A DNA stretch of 64,000 nucleotides. Source: Boswellia sacra (Eukaryota; Streptophyta; Magnoliopsida; Sapindales; Burseraceae). The first letter of the stretch is position 1. Each line of letters opens with the position of its first letter. Where the stretch lies: positions 35,190 through 99,189 of the forward strand of contig SNVD02015085.1 of NCBI GenBank assembly GCA_013180625.2. The letters are read 5' to 3'. The notes under the pieces were generated by a model that saw only the letters and a list, made by a program, of their open reading frames with translations, was not told the DNA's origin and searched no databases. The position numbers and the translations under genes were made by a program. Positions 47,985 to 58,901 of the stretch are shown one piece after another.

Positions 47985-49110
47985 AGAGGCTCATATTCAT
48001 AAGCTCGACAATGGAATGAGACGATCCTTGATGGCCCTGTCAAGAGGGGCATTTCAAAGGCCGGCTTCGATGACTTTATTATACGTTTCCAAAGAAGAAG
48101 GCGCACACCGATAAAGTCGTCGTGGCGGTATGGATTGACTAGTGGATAGATAACACCTATACTTTCCACTTTTCATTTGGGGAGATGACCATTACTCCCT
48201 TGGATATGACAGTGTTGTTGGGCATCTCATTCACTGGAGAGGCGGTGCCATTTGATGACTATCTGTGTGACTGTCGACCGGAGGTGCAACGATCTTGGGT
48301 CCAGAGGCTACTGAGCTTTATTCATCCTTCTAGTGGGCCTAGTGTAGTCCTTTACTCACCGATCCATGATTTCTGGGAGAACCATAAGCTAGAGACCAGT
48401 GAGGAGTTGGAACAGTGTGCGCACAGCTTCCTCTTCTATCTTCTAAGTATGACGTTGTCTTCAAACATGTCAAACTCCAATGACTTGTCTCTTCTATCAC
48501 CCCTTGCTGATTTGGATCGGGTACATACCTTTGACTGAGGGTGTCCTACCCTAGCACACCTTTACTATTGCTTGGATCTTGGGTGTCACGGGGCCAAGCT
48601 TATTCGTGGCTTCTCTTTTGTGGTTGAGGTATGTCTCCCTTCTTTGCTTTGTCATTATTGTCCTTTCATTCCTCCGTTTGGATCATTGACTTTTTCCTTT
48701 TTCTCCTGAACAGATATGGGCCCATGAGTATAACATCTTGCTACGAGGATTACTATTCCTACTATAGGGTATCTGCGAATGCGCTGTTAGGCTCATGGTT
48801 GTGTGAGGGAGGATTCAAACTTCCTATGTGATATTTATATGAACACTCTTTTTGCACTCACGTGGGAGCAGGTGAAACGAGGAAACGTGTTAGTGTCTTA
48901 TATTTGAATTTTGAAACAAATACTTATCTATTTATTCTTTTGTGCAAGTGGACACTAATCCGTGGCTTCGAGATGAGGAGGAGAATCAGTGGATCCTTGC
49001 CATAGAGGGAGCTCTCTCCTTATGTTCATTTCGTGTTCTTTTTGCGGGCCCCAATGCTTGTATGTGGTTTTTGGAAGAGCACGTCTCTGGCTTTGCTCAA
49101 GGGCCATAAG
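47985..49110 (+). pseudogene. Plant mobile domain (PMD) ORF, antisense to its Tat element, with intron
   Basis: PMD proteins (MAIN/MAIL-like) occur as host genes and as cargo of gypsy and MULE elements. Exon 1 gives KRGISKAGFDDFIIRF, then after a frame change DKVVVAVWID, a stop, TYTFHFSFGEMTITPLDMT and VLLGISFTGEAVPFDDYL. From 48185 a clean frame runs 117 codons. A later piece reads AHLYYCLDLGCHGAKLIRGF and SFVVE. An intron with GTATGT at 48629 and GAACAG at 48713 (85 bp) leads to IWAHEYNIL, as PMD proteins often read LW/IWAWEH there. A further exon-like piece at 48950-49090 reads NPWLRDEEENQWILAIEGAL. Stops and shifts make it a pseudogene. It points opposite to LTR-A copy 3, as known for extra antisense ORFs in Tat elements. 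Confidence 0.78.
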
Positions 49111-49602
49111 CTATAGAATCCCTCCTTTGCCACTTTCGGAGATGATAGATACGCACATGCTAGCTGCTGAGCCCTTTCCAGGCTACATAGCAGGGATGCC
49201 TATTGATGATTTGTAGTTCCCCATCAATAGTCTTTCTTATCTAGAATGGGCTGCGACCTTCCTTCTTGAGCCTAGTGAGGTTGGCATATTGGTCTTATCT
49301 AGGAGGATGATCAGGTTCCTCTGCCGCCTCCAACACCACGTCATGGCCATCATCCTATAGACTCCTCCTCGGGTGCCAAGGGGCGCCAAGGGAATATGCC
49401 TCGTGGTCCTTCCTCATCGTTAACTGCTTATGAGGAGACAGTCACTCCTCCTTTTCGCTTTTGTGGTTGGTCGCTTCCAACAAGGGGTGACCAACCTAGT
49501 GAACATAAAGACGCCATTAGGGACGTATGGGCTTCGGGAGCTCCTGGTGGATACAGCTTTGAGGTTCTCGTTCAAGTCGGAGGGCACTACCTACGTGAGT
49601 AT
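49111..49602 (+). other. Tail of the PMD antisense ORF region
   Basis: Open stretches such as AAEPFPGYIAGMPIDD and SYLEWAATFLLEPSEVG may be the C-terminal part of the PMD-type ORF. A 68-codon frame at 49430-49636 crosses into the next LTR and is not trusted. The junction at 49603 is the end of LTR-A copy 4. Confidence 0.4.
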
Positions 49603-51245
49603 TGTGAACCTTTTCATCCCGCCAGAGCATTTGTGACCACAACACTATGTTCACAGCTCTTTTGAGAATTAAGAGAACACAAACGAGCCATGGGCATGTT
49701 TGGAGAAATGGAGTCACCACCCAATTATTCAATTGGGAATGAATAGGGCAATTCGATCCCTCACTTCAGGACCTAAACTACCCTCATCCCTTCAGAGACG
49801 GGTTCGCGAAGTTAGGTACGAGCCATTCGCCTCGCTAGATCAAAATTCGGCCTCCACTAGGGTATACCAAATAAGAAAAACTCATATTGTTATACAGTCC
49901 TCTTAAGTGATTTGTTCTATGCACACATTTCCGATTTTATCTTCTTTAAGCATATAAGGTGATATTTAGTCAAAATAATTATATATTCATACAAAGAAAG
50001 AGGGAGGAGCATAGAGTTATATTTTCTTGCAAACATGGGGGATAGGGGTGAGGATTACATTGCTCTTCAAAAAATAAAAGAAATTTGCTTCTAAACGCTT
50101 CAAATATTCATTCATTCGTGCATACGAATCATAGCAAATTCATGTAAATTATGTCTTTACTATAATCAATCAATGCGAATTTTGATAAGTAAGAGATTTT
50201 TTCACCACCATATGTGAGTCTATTCCATGTTTATCAAACCTCTACATGCATATTCATACATGCAATTATTATTCCTGGTGATGATCCCTCACTATCAATG
50301 TGAGTCCACCACCATGTATGGCATCATTCTAATCATCGCATATTCATGGCATATTCATACATTGATAATAAATTATCAAAATTCAAACAGAGCCATAATT
50401 TAGAATCATGGCACTTCTACCTAGATTTGATATTTCTATCATGACAACTTTACCTATTGCTATTCTAGCATAATTCATAACAATTTATAGTGGATCATGG
50501 TATTTCTAGCCTAAACATGGTATTTATAGCCTAATCATATCAATCAAGATCAAACATCACTATTCTAGCCCAATTCAAGCATTCAAGGGTAAATATGATA
50601 ATTCCTACCTATTCTATGCTATGTACTAGCATTCTTAAAAAATCAATTATAAGTCTTCCTAGCATGATTCTAATTATGTGCTCTTAAGCATGGTTCTAAA
50701 CATGTGCTCCTAAGCATGATTCGAAGCATTCACAAAAAAAAAAAAAAACTCTTAAACATGTTTCTAAAAAAGGAAGAAAAGATGACTTACCTTGACATGC
50801 ATTTCCATCTTGCCAAACAAACGAGGTTAAAACAATTCATAATAACCCTAAACATGTTTCAAAGCATAAAATTAAATCCTAAACATACTTATTCTAAAGC
50901 AAGAAAAATAAAGAAGAAAAGAGGAGGGAGAAGAGAGGACTGCTCTCAAGACGTACCCTTTCTGGGTTTAGAGCAATAGAACGCTTAAAAAAAAATATTG
51001 AACTAGAAAATACTCCTTGAATTCTCAAGTGTGTCTTCAAGAGGGAGAAGAGATGATTTTGATATGTCTTGGAAAGTTGGGGGGGGGGGGGGGGGTTTTA
51101 AATTGTTGAGGGCTTGGAATTGAAAAAGGAAGCAAAATCTAAGAAAGGAAGGTTATAAACAAAATTTTCCAAATATAAAAAGACAACAGCCGGTTGGCTA
51201 TTGGAAGACTGCCAATCGACACTCTAATAGTTGGTCGATCATTTT
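49603..51245 (-). repeat. LTR-A copy 4, truncated at its 5' side
   Basis: Ends GGTTCACA at 49603 on the minus strand and aligns with the other LTR-A copies as far as the short-repeat cassette at 51186-51240, then stops where the plus-strand LTR at 51252 begins. The missing U3 part should lie beyond the inserted element. The TATA region reads ATTTAAAA followed by 17 C on the minus strand. Confidence 0.75.
51079..51095 (+). repeat. 17-bp poly-G run next to the LTR TATA region
   Basis: A homopolymer of 17 G (C on the LTR strand) sits directly downstream of the TATA-like ATTTAAAA. The other LTR-A copies have four to six C at this place. Confidence 0.85.
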
Positions 51246-51251
51246 TATACT

Positions 51252-53077
51252 TGTAGATACTGAGTGTTTGAAGCTTGATGATGAAATGAAGATGAATGTT
51301 GAGCAAAAAAAAAGAGCAAAATGCCCTGAGGGCCAAGAAGGGAAGGGTAGAAGAAGTTGGTAAAGAGCCTCGAAAACTGATATGTGACTTTAAAAAATCA
51401 CAGAAATTATTATAGAAGGAATATAATGATAAGTCATATACCATTTCGAAGCTACGGATGTCTAGTTTTCATAAAAATTTACAGATTACAAATTGGAGTT
51501 GAATTTGAGAAGTTATGCATGATTGAAGGAACAAAGATCTGAAGGGACTGCATCGAAGGATGACAAAAAAGGAAAGGGCCGAAGGGATATTGACTGGCCG
51601 ACCTTCAAACAGCCGCTCAGCCATCTGACAATCGCCTAGCTGTTGGCTAATGGTTGATCGACTATCAGATAGTCACCCGATCATTTAGAGATGGCCGCCC
51701 GACCCTTTGTGGCATATTTTCGAAAATTAGCCTTAAAAACTTCCTTTTTCATCTTCACCCCCCTCTTCTCATTTTGCAATACACACCGATTATCAAATAC
51801 AATCATCTTTCTCCCTCTTGAAGACACGCTCGAGAATTTGAGAAGTCTTTGCCAGTATAAATATTTTTTTAGGCGTTTTATTGCTCTAAACCTGGAAAGG
51901 GTACGTCTTGAGAGCAGAATTCTCTCCTCCTTCCTATTTTCTCTTTTATTTTTCCTGCTTTGAAGAAGCATGTTTAGGGTTTAATTTTATGCTTAGGAGC
52001 ATGTTTAGGGTTATTATGAATTGTGCTAACCTAATTTGTTTTGCAAGATGGATAAGAATGTCAAGGTAAGTCCGCAATCCCCACTTTATTAGAAACATGC
52101 TTAGAAATTTACTTTCTTTGCGAATGCTTAGAATCATGACTAGGAAAACATGTTTAGAATCATGCTTAAGAGCACATGATTAGAATCATGCTATGAAAAT
52201 TTACTTGCTTTGATGAATGCTAGAAAATAGTGTAGAAGAGGTAAGAATTACCATTTTACCCTTGAATGCTATGATTGATGACTGTTTGAATTAGGCTAGA
52301 ATATCCCATGAAACGCCATGATAATTGATATGAATTATGCTAGAACAACAATAAGTAGAATTGCCATGATAGAATTTATCAAAATTTAGGCTGCAATGTC
52401 ATGATATTAGATTATGCCTTTGTTTGGGTTATAATTTATTTATTTATGAATGTATGAATGATTGTATGATGCCATGAAAGGGGCTCAATAAGCATTGAAT
52501 AGACTTACATATGATGGTGAGGAATTCACTATTTACTGAGTCTCGAATTGAATATCTGGATATGCATGAATATGCTTCGTATTGAATGTTTTAAATTGTA
52601 TGAATAATTGCAGTGTTAAAGTAGAATTTACTTCATTGTTGAATAATGACTTTTGTAATCCTCTCCCTTCCACATGTATGATGGAAATGTAATTTATTGT
52701 CCTCCCTCTTTCTTTGTATGAATATACAACTGTTTTGATTAAATAATCACCTAACATGCCTAATAAAAATGAAATGGAAATGTGTGCTTAAAACGAATAC
52801 CACTAAGCAGACTAAGTAATAATACGAGCTATTTTTATTTGGTATTTCTCGAATGGAGATGAAATTTCCATCTGGGCGGATCAAAAGACTCATACCTAAC
52901 TTCTTGAACCCATTTCTAAAGGGATGAGGGTAGTTTAGGTCCTAAAGCGAGGGATCGAAGGCTACACCTTTCTCCAGATGTGGCCATGGCTCGTTTGTGT
53001 TCCCTTAAGTCTCGAAAGAGGCTTTGACACAGTGTCATGGTTGCAAACGCTCTGACGAGATGAAAGCCTCATTCACA
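51252..53077 (+). repeat. LTR-A copy 5 (5' LTR)
   Basis: Starts TGTAGATACTGAG and ends CCTCATTCACA, one base before the PBS; 1826 bp. It is homologous along its length to copy 1 (16276-18277). The CGG-type cassette is at 51583-51705, including GACTATCAGATAGTC, a perfect inverted repeat. No good TATA box is visible where the other copies have one. Confidence 0.85.
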
Positions 53078-53078
53078 A

Positions 53079-53097
53079 TGGCGACTCCACTAGGGAG
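53079..53097 (+). other. Primer binding site complementary to tRNA-Arg
   Basis: TGGCGACTCCACTAGGGAG follows the LTR end. It differs by one transition in its first 18 bases (CTGGGG to CTAGGG) from the perfect site at 19511-19528. Confidence 0.85.
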
Positions 53098-53890
53098 AAG
53101 AGAAGTTGATTCCAATGGGAATACCAAATTCTAATACCTTGTGTTGGTATAATAAGTCCTTGCATCAATACACATTAGCACACAATGAGCACAAACTGCC
53201 TAAAACTAGCCGTATGGCATTGGCATAAGAAGTCTTTGGCTCCAATGACCCCTAGACGACTCATGTTGGTCTCACCACCTTTGAACATGTACCATTGAAT
53301 TGGTATAAAAAGAGACTGGCCCAAGGGGGCATCTCTCACTGAAAGGAGTCCAGACCATTGGATCCTTAAGACTCAAGCCTATATAGATGACTCTAGAAAT
53401 TTCTAATAGGATGAATATCCAAAACCCATGTTGAAATGCATGTCTATGGATGTAAATTCCCTATGATTAGAATAACACCAACTCAAAACCTCATGGAACC
53501 ATGAATGAGTGCCACATGCCAAGTCACCATAAGAACAAAATGGGAACATGTGCCATGACGTTAAGGTTATCATGACGTTTTGAAAACCATGTTATGATAA
53601 TCATAAAGAATCCAACATCAACATGAATGTTAGAATTAGAAGAGAGAATCTTGCATTCCCACATCCCATGATGATGACTAGGGAAACAGACCAAAATCCT
53701 AGGAAAAGAGACTCGACCTCACATGTGCGGGGGGAATAAGGTTGGAAGCCTAAAAGCGTGTTTATGCCCTTGTATGAGCATGCATCATATCATGCATACA
53801 TGCATGCATGAGGCATTAACACCTTTGTTTTGTAGCCATTATTGCCTGGGTTTGATGAGGTAGTCGTTTGACAAGACAAGAAGACTAAAT
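53098..53890 (+). other. Leader between PBS and gag
   Basis: Non-coding element leader. From 53649 it matches 10690 onwards in the gag-only element (TTGCATTCCCACATCC, ACACCTTTGTTTTG). Confidence 0.65.
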
Positions 53891-55120
53891 GGTAGCACCT
53901 AATAACAACAATGCTGAAATGGCTTAAGCGAGGTTTGACATTACCACACTCCAACAGCAAATGGTCTAACTCATTGAAGCTTTATAAAGGGGGCCCAATC
54001 GCATGAACCAATCTCCACCTCAGGGTAATGGTGATGATGATGGTGAGACTAGCCAAGGCAAAAATAAGGGAAAAAGCCGAGTTAACCATGAAGAACGTGA
54101 GTCGGTTAAGCATTTAGCCAATGACATGGAGAAGGTCCAATCTCTCTTGAAGAAGAAGGTGCTGAAAGGGGTCGAAGACCTAGATCACATCTTGCTTATG
54201 GGAGACCAAGATTTGCCTCCAAAGTTTAACTTGCCAGACTTGCTCAAGTTCAATGGAGAGGGCAACCCCAAAACGTATTTGAGGTAGTATGCAACCATCA
54301 TGGCTACCACTCCTTTGATAAAGTAGCACATGTTGAAATACTTTATGCTATCCTTAGAAAGTAATACGGTAGCATGCTATAATGACCTTCCAAAGAGAGT
54401 TTGAGAAGATTGGGAGGAACTTTCTCAACAATTTGTGAAACAATATCGCTATAATACCCAACTAGGGGTAACTTTGAGGGATTTGTAGACGACGAGACAA
54501 AAGTCCAACAAGAATTTTTTGGAGTACCTAGTTCATCGAGGGCTAAGGCAGTCAAAATGACCACCAGGCCTATAGAGAATGTCTAGGTTTGCATGCTGAT
54601 CAATGGAGCCCATAGTTTCATCAGTGATAGACTAACGAGCTTCCCTATCAAGACCTTTGAAGACTTATATGACTCAGGCATCCAAATAGAAGAATTGGAG
54701 TCTAGACAGAAGAAAAGTAATCATAGCTACCCTTGAGGAAGTCAAAGGCAATATCACCAACCTACTGGGCCTAGCAAAAAACATGTAGAAGTGAAGGCGG
54801 TTGCCCTACAAAGAAGGTTCAGTCATTTGGGAAGGCTTATTTCTAAAATCTTTGCAAGTTTAAGAGCCGAAAGGATCTTACAACCATTACCACCAAGAGA
54901 GCTTCCAAATCCATTACTAAGGAATTGGAGGCATCACGAGAAGTATGAATTCTACCAAGTGACTGGTCACAAGACTGATGACTGCACTTGCCTTTGCCAT
55001 GAGATCCAAGATTTGATCGACAAGGGCCAGATTTTTGACCTAGAGACATATGAGCCCAACATAAAGAGCAACCCATTGTCCAATTACAACCGGGTGCCTC
55101 CTGCATCAGCCAATATGATT
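53891..55120 (+). pseudogene. Tat-type gag (broken)
   Basis: ATG near 53890, then LEADER-like N-terminus, MNQSPPQGNGDDDGETSQGK at 54003, LANDMEKVQSLLKKKVLKG, PPKFNLPDLLKFNGEGNPK, YFMLSLESNTVACYNDLPK, EDWEELSQQFVKQYRYNTQ and LGVTLRDL. The C-terminal end has YQVTGHKTDDCTCLCHEIQD followed by LID. In-frame stops at 54285-54287 and 54402-54404 fall at the same codons as in the gag-only element; others (54487-54489) are private. It would form the particle shell if intact. Confidence 0.85.
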
Positions 55121-55572
55121 TGATTGGGCTTGACTCAAGAACAAGTCATGAACTCTTTTGAGGAAAGAAGATCGAGTAGGGCTTAGAGGGCTGAGAGAAG
55201 GGAGAAATCCAAGCTAGAAGAATCCGCTAGAAGGTAGTCGAAGAAGTCCAAGACTGAAGAGCCCAAAGAAGAAAAGCCCAAGGAGATCATTTAGAGGGTG
55301 GAAGGCGAACCTGTTCCTTTGGCAGCCTAGAAGGTGTAAGGAGGTAAGAGTTATAGGGATTTGGGATGATATCCCTAAAGTCAAGACCCTTCAAAACTTT
55401 TGGGTTGACTTTAGTAGTGATGAAGAAGAGGAAGTAAGAAATGAAGGAAAAACACACGAGAGAAACACATAAAGAAGAAACACTTAGGGGTGAGAGAGAG
55501 AATGTCCAAGGAGTGACAAGGAGTGGTAGATTTTACCATGAGAAAGAATAGGAGAAAACTATTGAAGAGATA
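55121..55572 (+). other. Gag-protease connecting region
   Basis: Lys/Glu-rich, low-complexity coding remnant with stops. It corresponds to the linker found before protease in Tat elements. Confidence 0.5.
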
Positions 55573-56097
55573 GTGGGGAAAGGCAAAGAAGTTGCCAAGG
55601 AAGAAGCCAAAGAAGAAGAAGATCAAGTGATCAAACAACTGAAGAAGTCTCAAGCGAATGCTAGCATTTGGGATTTACTTATATCATCCCAAAAACATAG
55701 AGAAGCCAATGCGAAGGCTTTGGTGAAAGTTGAAATATCAGTGGCCGCCACTACTAGTAAAGTGTTGACCACATTGACTGGAGGAGAACTCAAGGGGGTA
55801 AGAGAAATGGGAGAAATCACCTTTACTGATGAAGATCTACCATTCGAAAGGAGGAATCATAACAAGCCATTGTTTATCACTATAGAGATTGGTGGGAAAA
55901 CGTCTTCTTATATCATTGTGGATGATGGGTCTGCCATCAATATTGTGCCTACGAAGATATTACATAAATACAAAGTCATTGAAGATGAACTAGAGCCTTG
56001 TGAGATGGTGATCAGGGCTTATGATGATTCGAAGAGAAGTGTCATAGGAATCTTCCAAGCCTTAGTGAAGATTGGGCCCATCGAAGTTATGACGTAA
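55573..56097 (+). CDS. Tat retroviral-type aspartic protease domain
   Basis: An open 174-codon stretch. After an acidic/basic linker it reads ITFTDEDLPFERRNHNKPLF, then IIVDDGSAINIVPTKIL, in which DDGS holds the catalytic Asp of the DSG/DTG-type site, then EMVIRAYDDSKRSVIGIF. This is the Tat protease pattern. The ATG at 55573 is only the first Met of the open stretch; the domain is normally part of gag-pol. A TAA at the end is followed by the linker in another frame. Confidence 0.85.
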   Translation: MGKGKEVAKEEAKEEEDQVIKQLKKSQANASIWDLLISSQKHREANAKALVKVEISVAATTSKVLTTLTGGELKGVREMGEITFTDEDLPFERRNHNKPLFITIEIGGKTSSYIIVDDGSAINIVPTKILHKYKVIEDELEPCEMVIRAYDDSKRSVIGIFQALVKIGPIEVMT

Positions 56098-57030
56098 TTC
56101 ATAGTCCTTGATATTGCAGTCACATTTGCTACCTTGTTGGGACGAGCATGGTTCCATCCGCTGGGGGAGTTCCTTCCATTTTACATCAGAAAATTTGATT
56201 CAACATGGACGGGGAGATCGTAACCATTCATGTAGTATCAACAATTGCACCAGCTGCTTTGAGTGTGAAGGTTTGAGAAATACCTTACATGGGTGGTTTT
56301 CAAGTAGCTATGATTGACGAAGTCAGCTCAGTTGTTGTTGGAATAATAAAGAAACAAAGGTACTTGCCAGGAACTTGGCTTAGGAGGAATGGACATGGCT
56401 TACCATCCTTCCCAAATTTCAAAGGTCAAACTTCTATAAGAGGGTTGGGCTATGAATTTGAAGGGGCAAGAAGAAGACATTAAGCCTAAGAAAGGGAGAT
56501 CTATCGAATTCATCAAGGCCCAAGATACGAAGTATGTGGGGGCTGCTGAACCATGGGTTTTCAAGGGAATGTTGAAGCCCGATTTGAGATCTTCAAAGAT
56601 ATCCTTCAGGTAGGAGTTTCCCAGGGGAATGACTAGGTTAGAGAGATGGAGAAGATGACCATTAAGGAGGAGAAGCCTTAAGACCAAGCACTGCCAATAG
56701 ATCCGTCCATCGACCTTGCTGTTTTCATCGAAGAAGGAATTACAAGTGTATCTTATGACGATGTGCTTGTACCCAAGCTTTTTGAAGAAGAGGACATTGT
56801 GTATGTTTCAAAGTTTAATGCAATGAAAGATAATTTTGCTCCCTTCTATGATGTCTTTCCTAACGATGTTATGCATCATAATTCGCATTTCACTAGCATA
56901 TTTGAAATTCATACCATTCAAACTCATGATATTAACTTGATACAATCGAAAAACCTAAGAACATATGCATTGCACTTGACACAACTCCGGAAGAGAGAGA
57001 GATTTGAAAAATTATTAAAGAAACATGAAG
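56098..57030 (+). pseudogene. Protease-RT linker (broken)
   Basis: In shifting frames: TLLGRAWFHPLGGVPS, YMGGFQVAMIDEVSS, TSIRGLGYEFEG and a long open piece 56763-57044 ending LLKKHEEVFA. This order (LGRxW, GLGY, then VFAW before RT) is typical of Tat pol. Confidence 0.75.
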
Positions 57031-57960
57031 AAGTCTTCGCTTAGTCCCATGACGACATGCCTGGAATTGACAGAGGCATCGCCAAGCATGCAATTCTAAC
57101 TTATCCACATATAAAGCCGATTAAATAGAAACTAAGAAGGATGAGACCAGAGTGGGCTTAGAAAATCAAAGAGGAAGTCTTTAAACAAATTGAAGCTAAG
57201 TTTCTAGAAGTGGTGAAGTATACGGAATGGTTAGCCAACATCGTGCCAATACCCAAGAAGGATGGAAGGGTCCAAATGTGTGTGGATTATCAAGACTTGA
57301 ATAAGGCCTTACGAAAGGATGATTTTCCTTGCCTCACATCGATATATTGGTAGATAACGCTACCGCCAGTGTGATGTTATCTTTTATAGATGGGTTTTCT
57401 GGATACAATTAGATAATGATGGCCAATGAAGATAAGATGAAGACAGCCTTCATAATAGAACGGGGAACTTATTGCTACAAGGTGATGCCCTTCGGATTGA
57501 AAAATGCAGGGGCCACTTACCATCGAATGGCGACGATGCTAATTCGTGACATGATGCATAAGGAGATAAAAGTTTATGTGGATGACATGATGGTGAAACC
57601 TAAAACTCAAAAGGGTCACTTTGAAGCCTTAGACAGATTCCTAGAAAGGGTAAAGAAATACAAGCTATGGCTAAATCCAAAGAAGTGTGTCCGGAGTTAC
57701 TTCAGTGAAGCTGTTAGGATTTGTAGTTGGCAAGAAGGGGATAGAAGTGGATCTAGACAAGGTCAAAGCCATTAGGAGATCCCATCACCTAAGACCAAAA
57801 AAGAAGTTCGAAGGTTTCTTGAGAAGATCCAGTATATCAGTCGGTTCATCTCTAAATTGACAATCGTTTATGCACCGATCTTTAGGCTTTTGAAGAAGGT
57901 TTAGCCTGTGAAATGAAATGATCAATGCCAAGAGGCATTCGAGAAGATTAAGGGGTACTT
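57031..57960 (+). pseudogene. Tat reverse transcriptase (broken)
   Basis: Reads DDMPGIDRGIAKHAIL, KLRRMRPEW, WLANIVPIPKKDGRVQMCVD (catalytic Asp region), DGFSGYN, MPFGLKNAGATYHRMA and IKVYVDDMMVKPKTQKGHF, so the YVDD active site is intact (about 57571-57582). In-frame TAG codons at 57042, 57126, 57159 and 57410 fall where relatives have Trp, Gln or similar. The frame shifts near 57330 and after 57700. Confidence 0.88.
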
Positions 57961-58113
57961 GCAGAATCCACCAGTTTTGAGACCACCAAAACCTAGGAAG
58001 AATTTAATTCTTTACTTGGCTTTTGAAGAAGAAGCCATCGGTGCTATGTTGGCACAAGAAGATGAGAAGGGTGTAGAGCGCGCCATCTATTATCTTAGCA
58101 AGAAATTGCAATG
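57961..58113 (+). pseudogene. Tat RNase H, truncated
   Basis: Reads LILYLAFEEEAIGAMLAQED then ERAIYYLSKK, the start of the gypsy RNase H. It then jumps to NGVGIEIILVSLTKE, which belongs to the second, archaeal-type RNase H. A deletion has removed the rest of the first domain and the first catalytic segment of the second. Confidence 0.75.
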
Positions 58114-58900
58114 GTGTTGGAATAGAAATTATTCTAGTGTCACTAACTAAAGAAGTCATCCCATTTGCTAAGAAGTTGGAATTCAAAGTCACCAAAAATA
58201 TGGCTAAATATGAAGCCTGTGCCTTTTGTCATGAGCTAAGAGGTTTGTACAGCACACTCGTGCGGCACTTAGGCAACTTGAACTCGAAAGTTGCTAAGTA
58301 AGCCTAGTGATTTACCTTCTCACTCAAGGAAAAGAGAGAATCATTGAGCTAAAGAGCTTTGTAGGCAAGAAGAGAAGAGATGGAAGATGAAGACAAGTAT
58401 TGCTAAGCAAGAGAGCTTTGTATTACACTAGAAAGTTTTACAATGCTTGGTTGCTTGGATGATTTACAAATGAGCCTTGGAGGGGTTTTTATAGTGAACC
58501 ACCTCTCAAATGAATGGCTAAGATCTAATACATCTAAGGGTCTTAATTCACTATTTAGAATCATCTACTAAAATATCTAGATATGTACAAGAGTATATAT
58601 GTACAAGAGAGAATCCTAGAAACTTATCTTGCTAGAGAATTCTAGAAGATGGGCTTGGGCTTGCAAGCTTTCTAGAAGCTAGGCCTAACAAGTAAATTGG
58701 GTGGGCCGTAACACTTTGGTCTAGAAATTATAATTGCCATGGGCATTGACGAAGTGAAAGTATTGGGAGATTCAAAGCTGGTCATCTCTCAAGCCAATAA
58801 AGATTAGGATCTACGAGAGGGAAAGGTGAAACCTTACCTTGAACACATCAGAAGATTGATGGGGAGGTTTAAGCAGTGCACCTTCGCCCATCTTCCTAGA
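58114..58900 (+). pseudogene. Archaeal-type RNase H remnant of Tat, split by a solo LTR
   Basis: Reads FAKKLEFKVTKNMAKYEACAF up to 58226, is interrupted by the solo LTR, and resumes at 58718 with GLEIIIAMGIDEVKVLGDSK and LVISQANKD. YEACxFGLE and LGDSxLVI are hallmarks of the second RNase H specific to the Tat lineage. Removing the insertion and one TSD restores the frame exactly. Confidence 0.85.
58227..58713 (-). mobile_element. Solo LTR (487 bp) in the RNase H of the Tat element
   Basis: The ends are TGTCATGAGC and CCGTAACA, flanked by CTTT on both sides (58223-58226; 58714-58717). On the minus strand it starts TGTTACGGCCC, a common plant LTR start, and has a TATAAAAACCCC promoter motif near 58480-58495, so it is likely minus-oriented. 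No internal genes or second LTR are present. It is probably the product of recombination between the two LTRs of a former full element. Confidence 0.85.
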
Positions 58901-58901
58901 A

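Noticed and set aside
50704..50979. Lys-rich 91-codon ORF
   Set aside because: Lies inside LTR-A copy 4 in AT-rich sequence; other copies of the LTR do not keep the frame.
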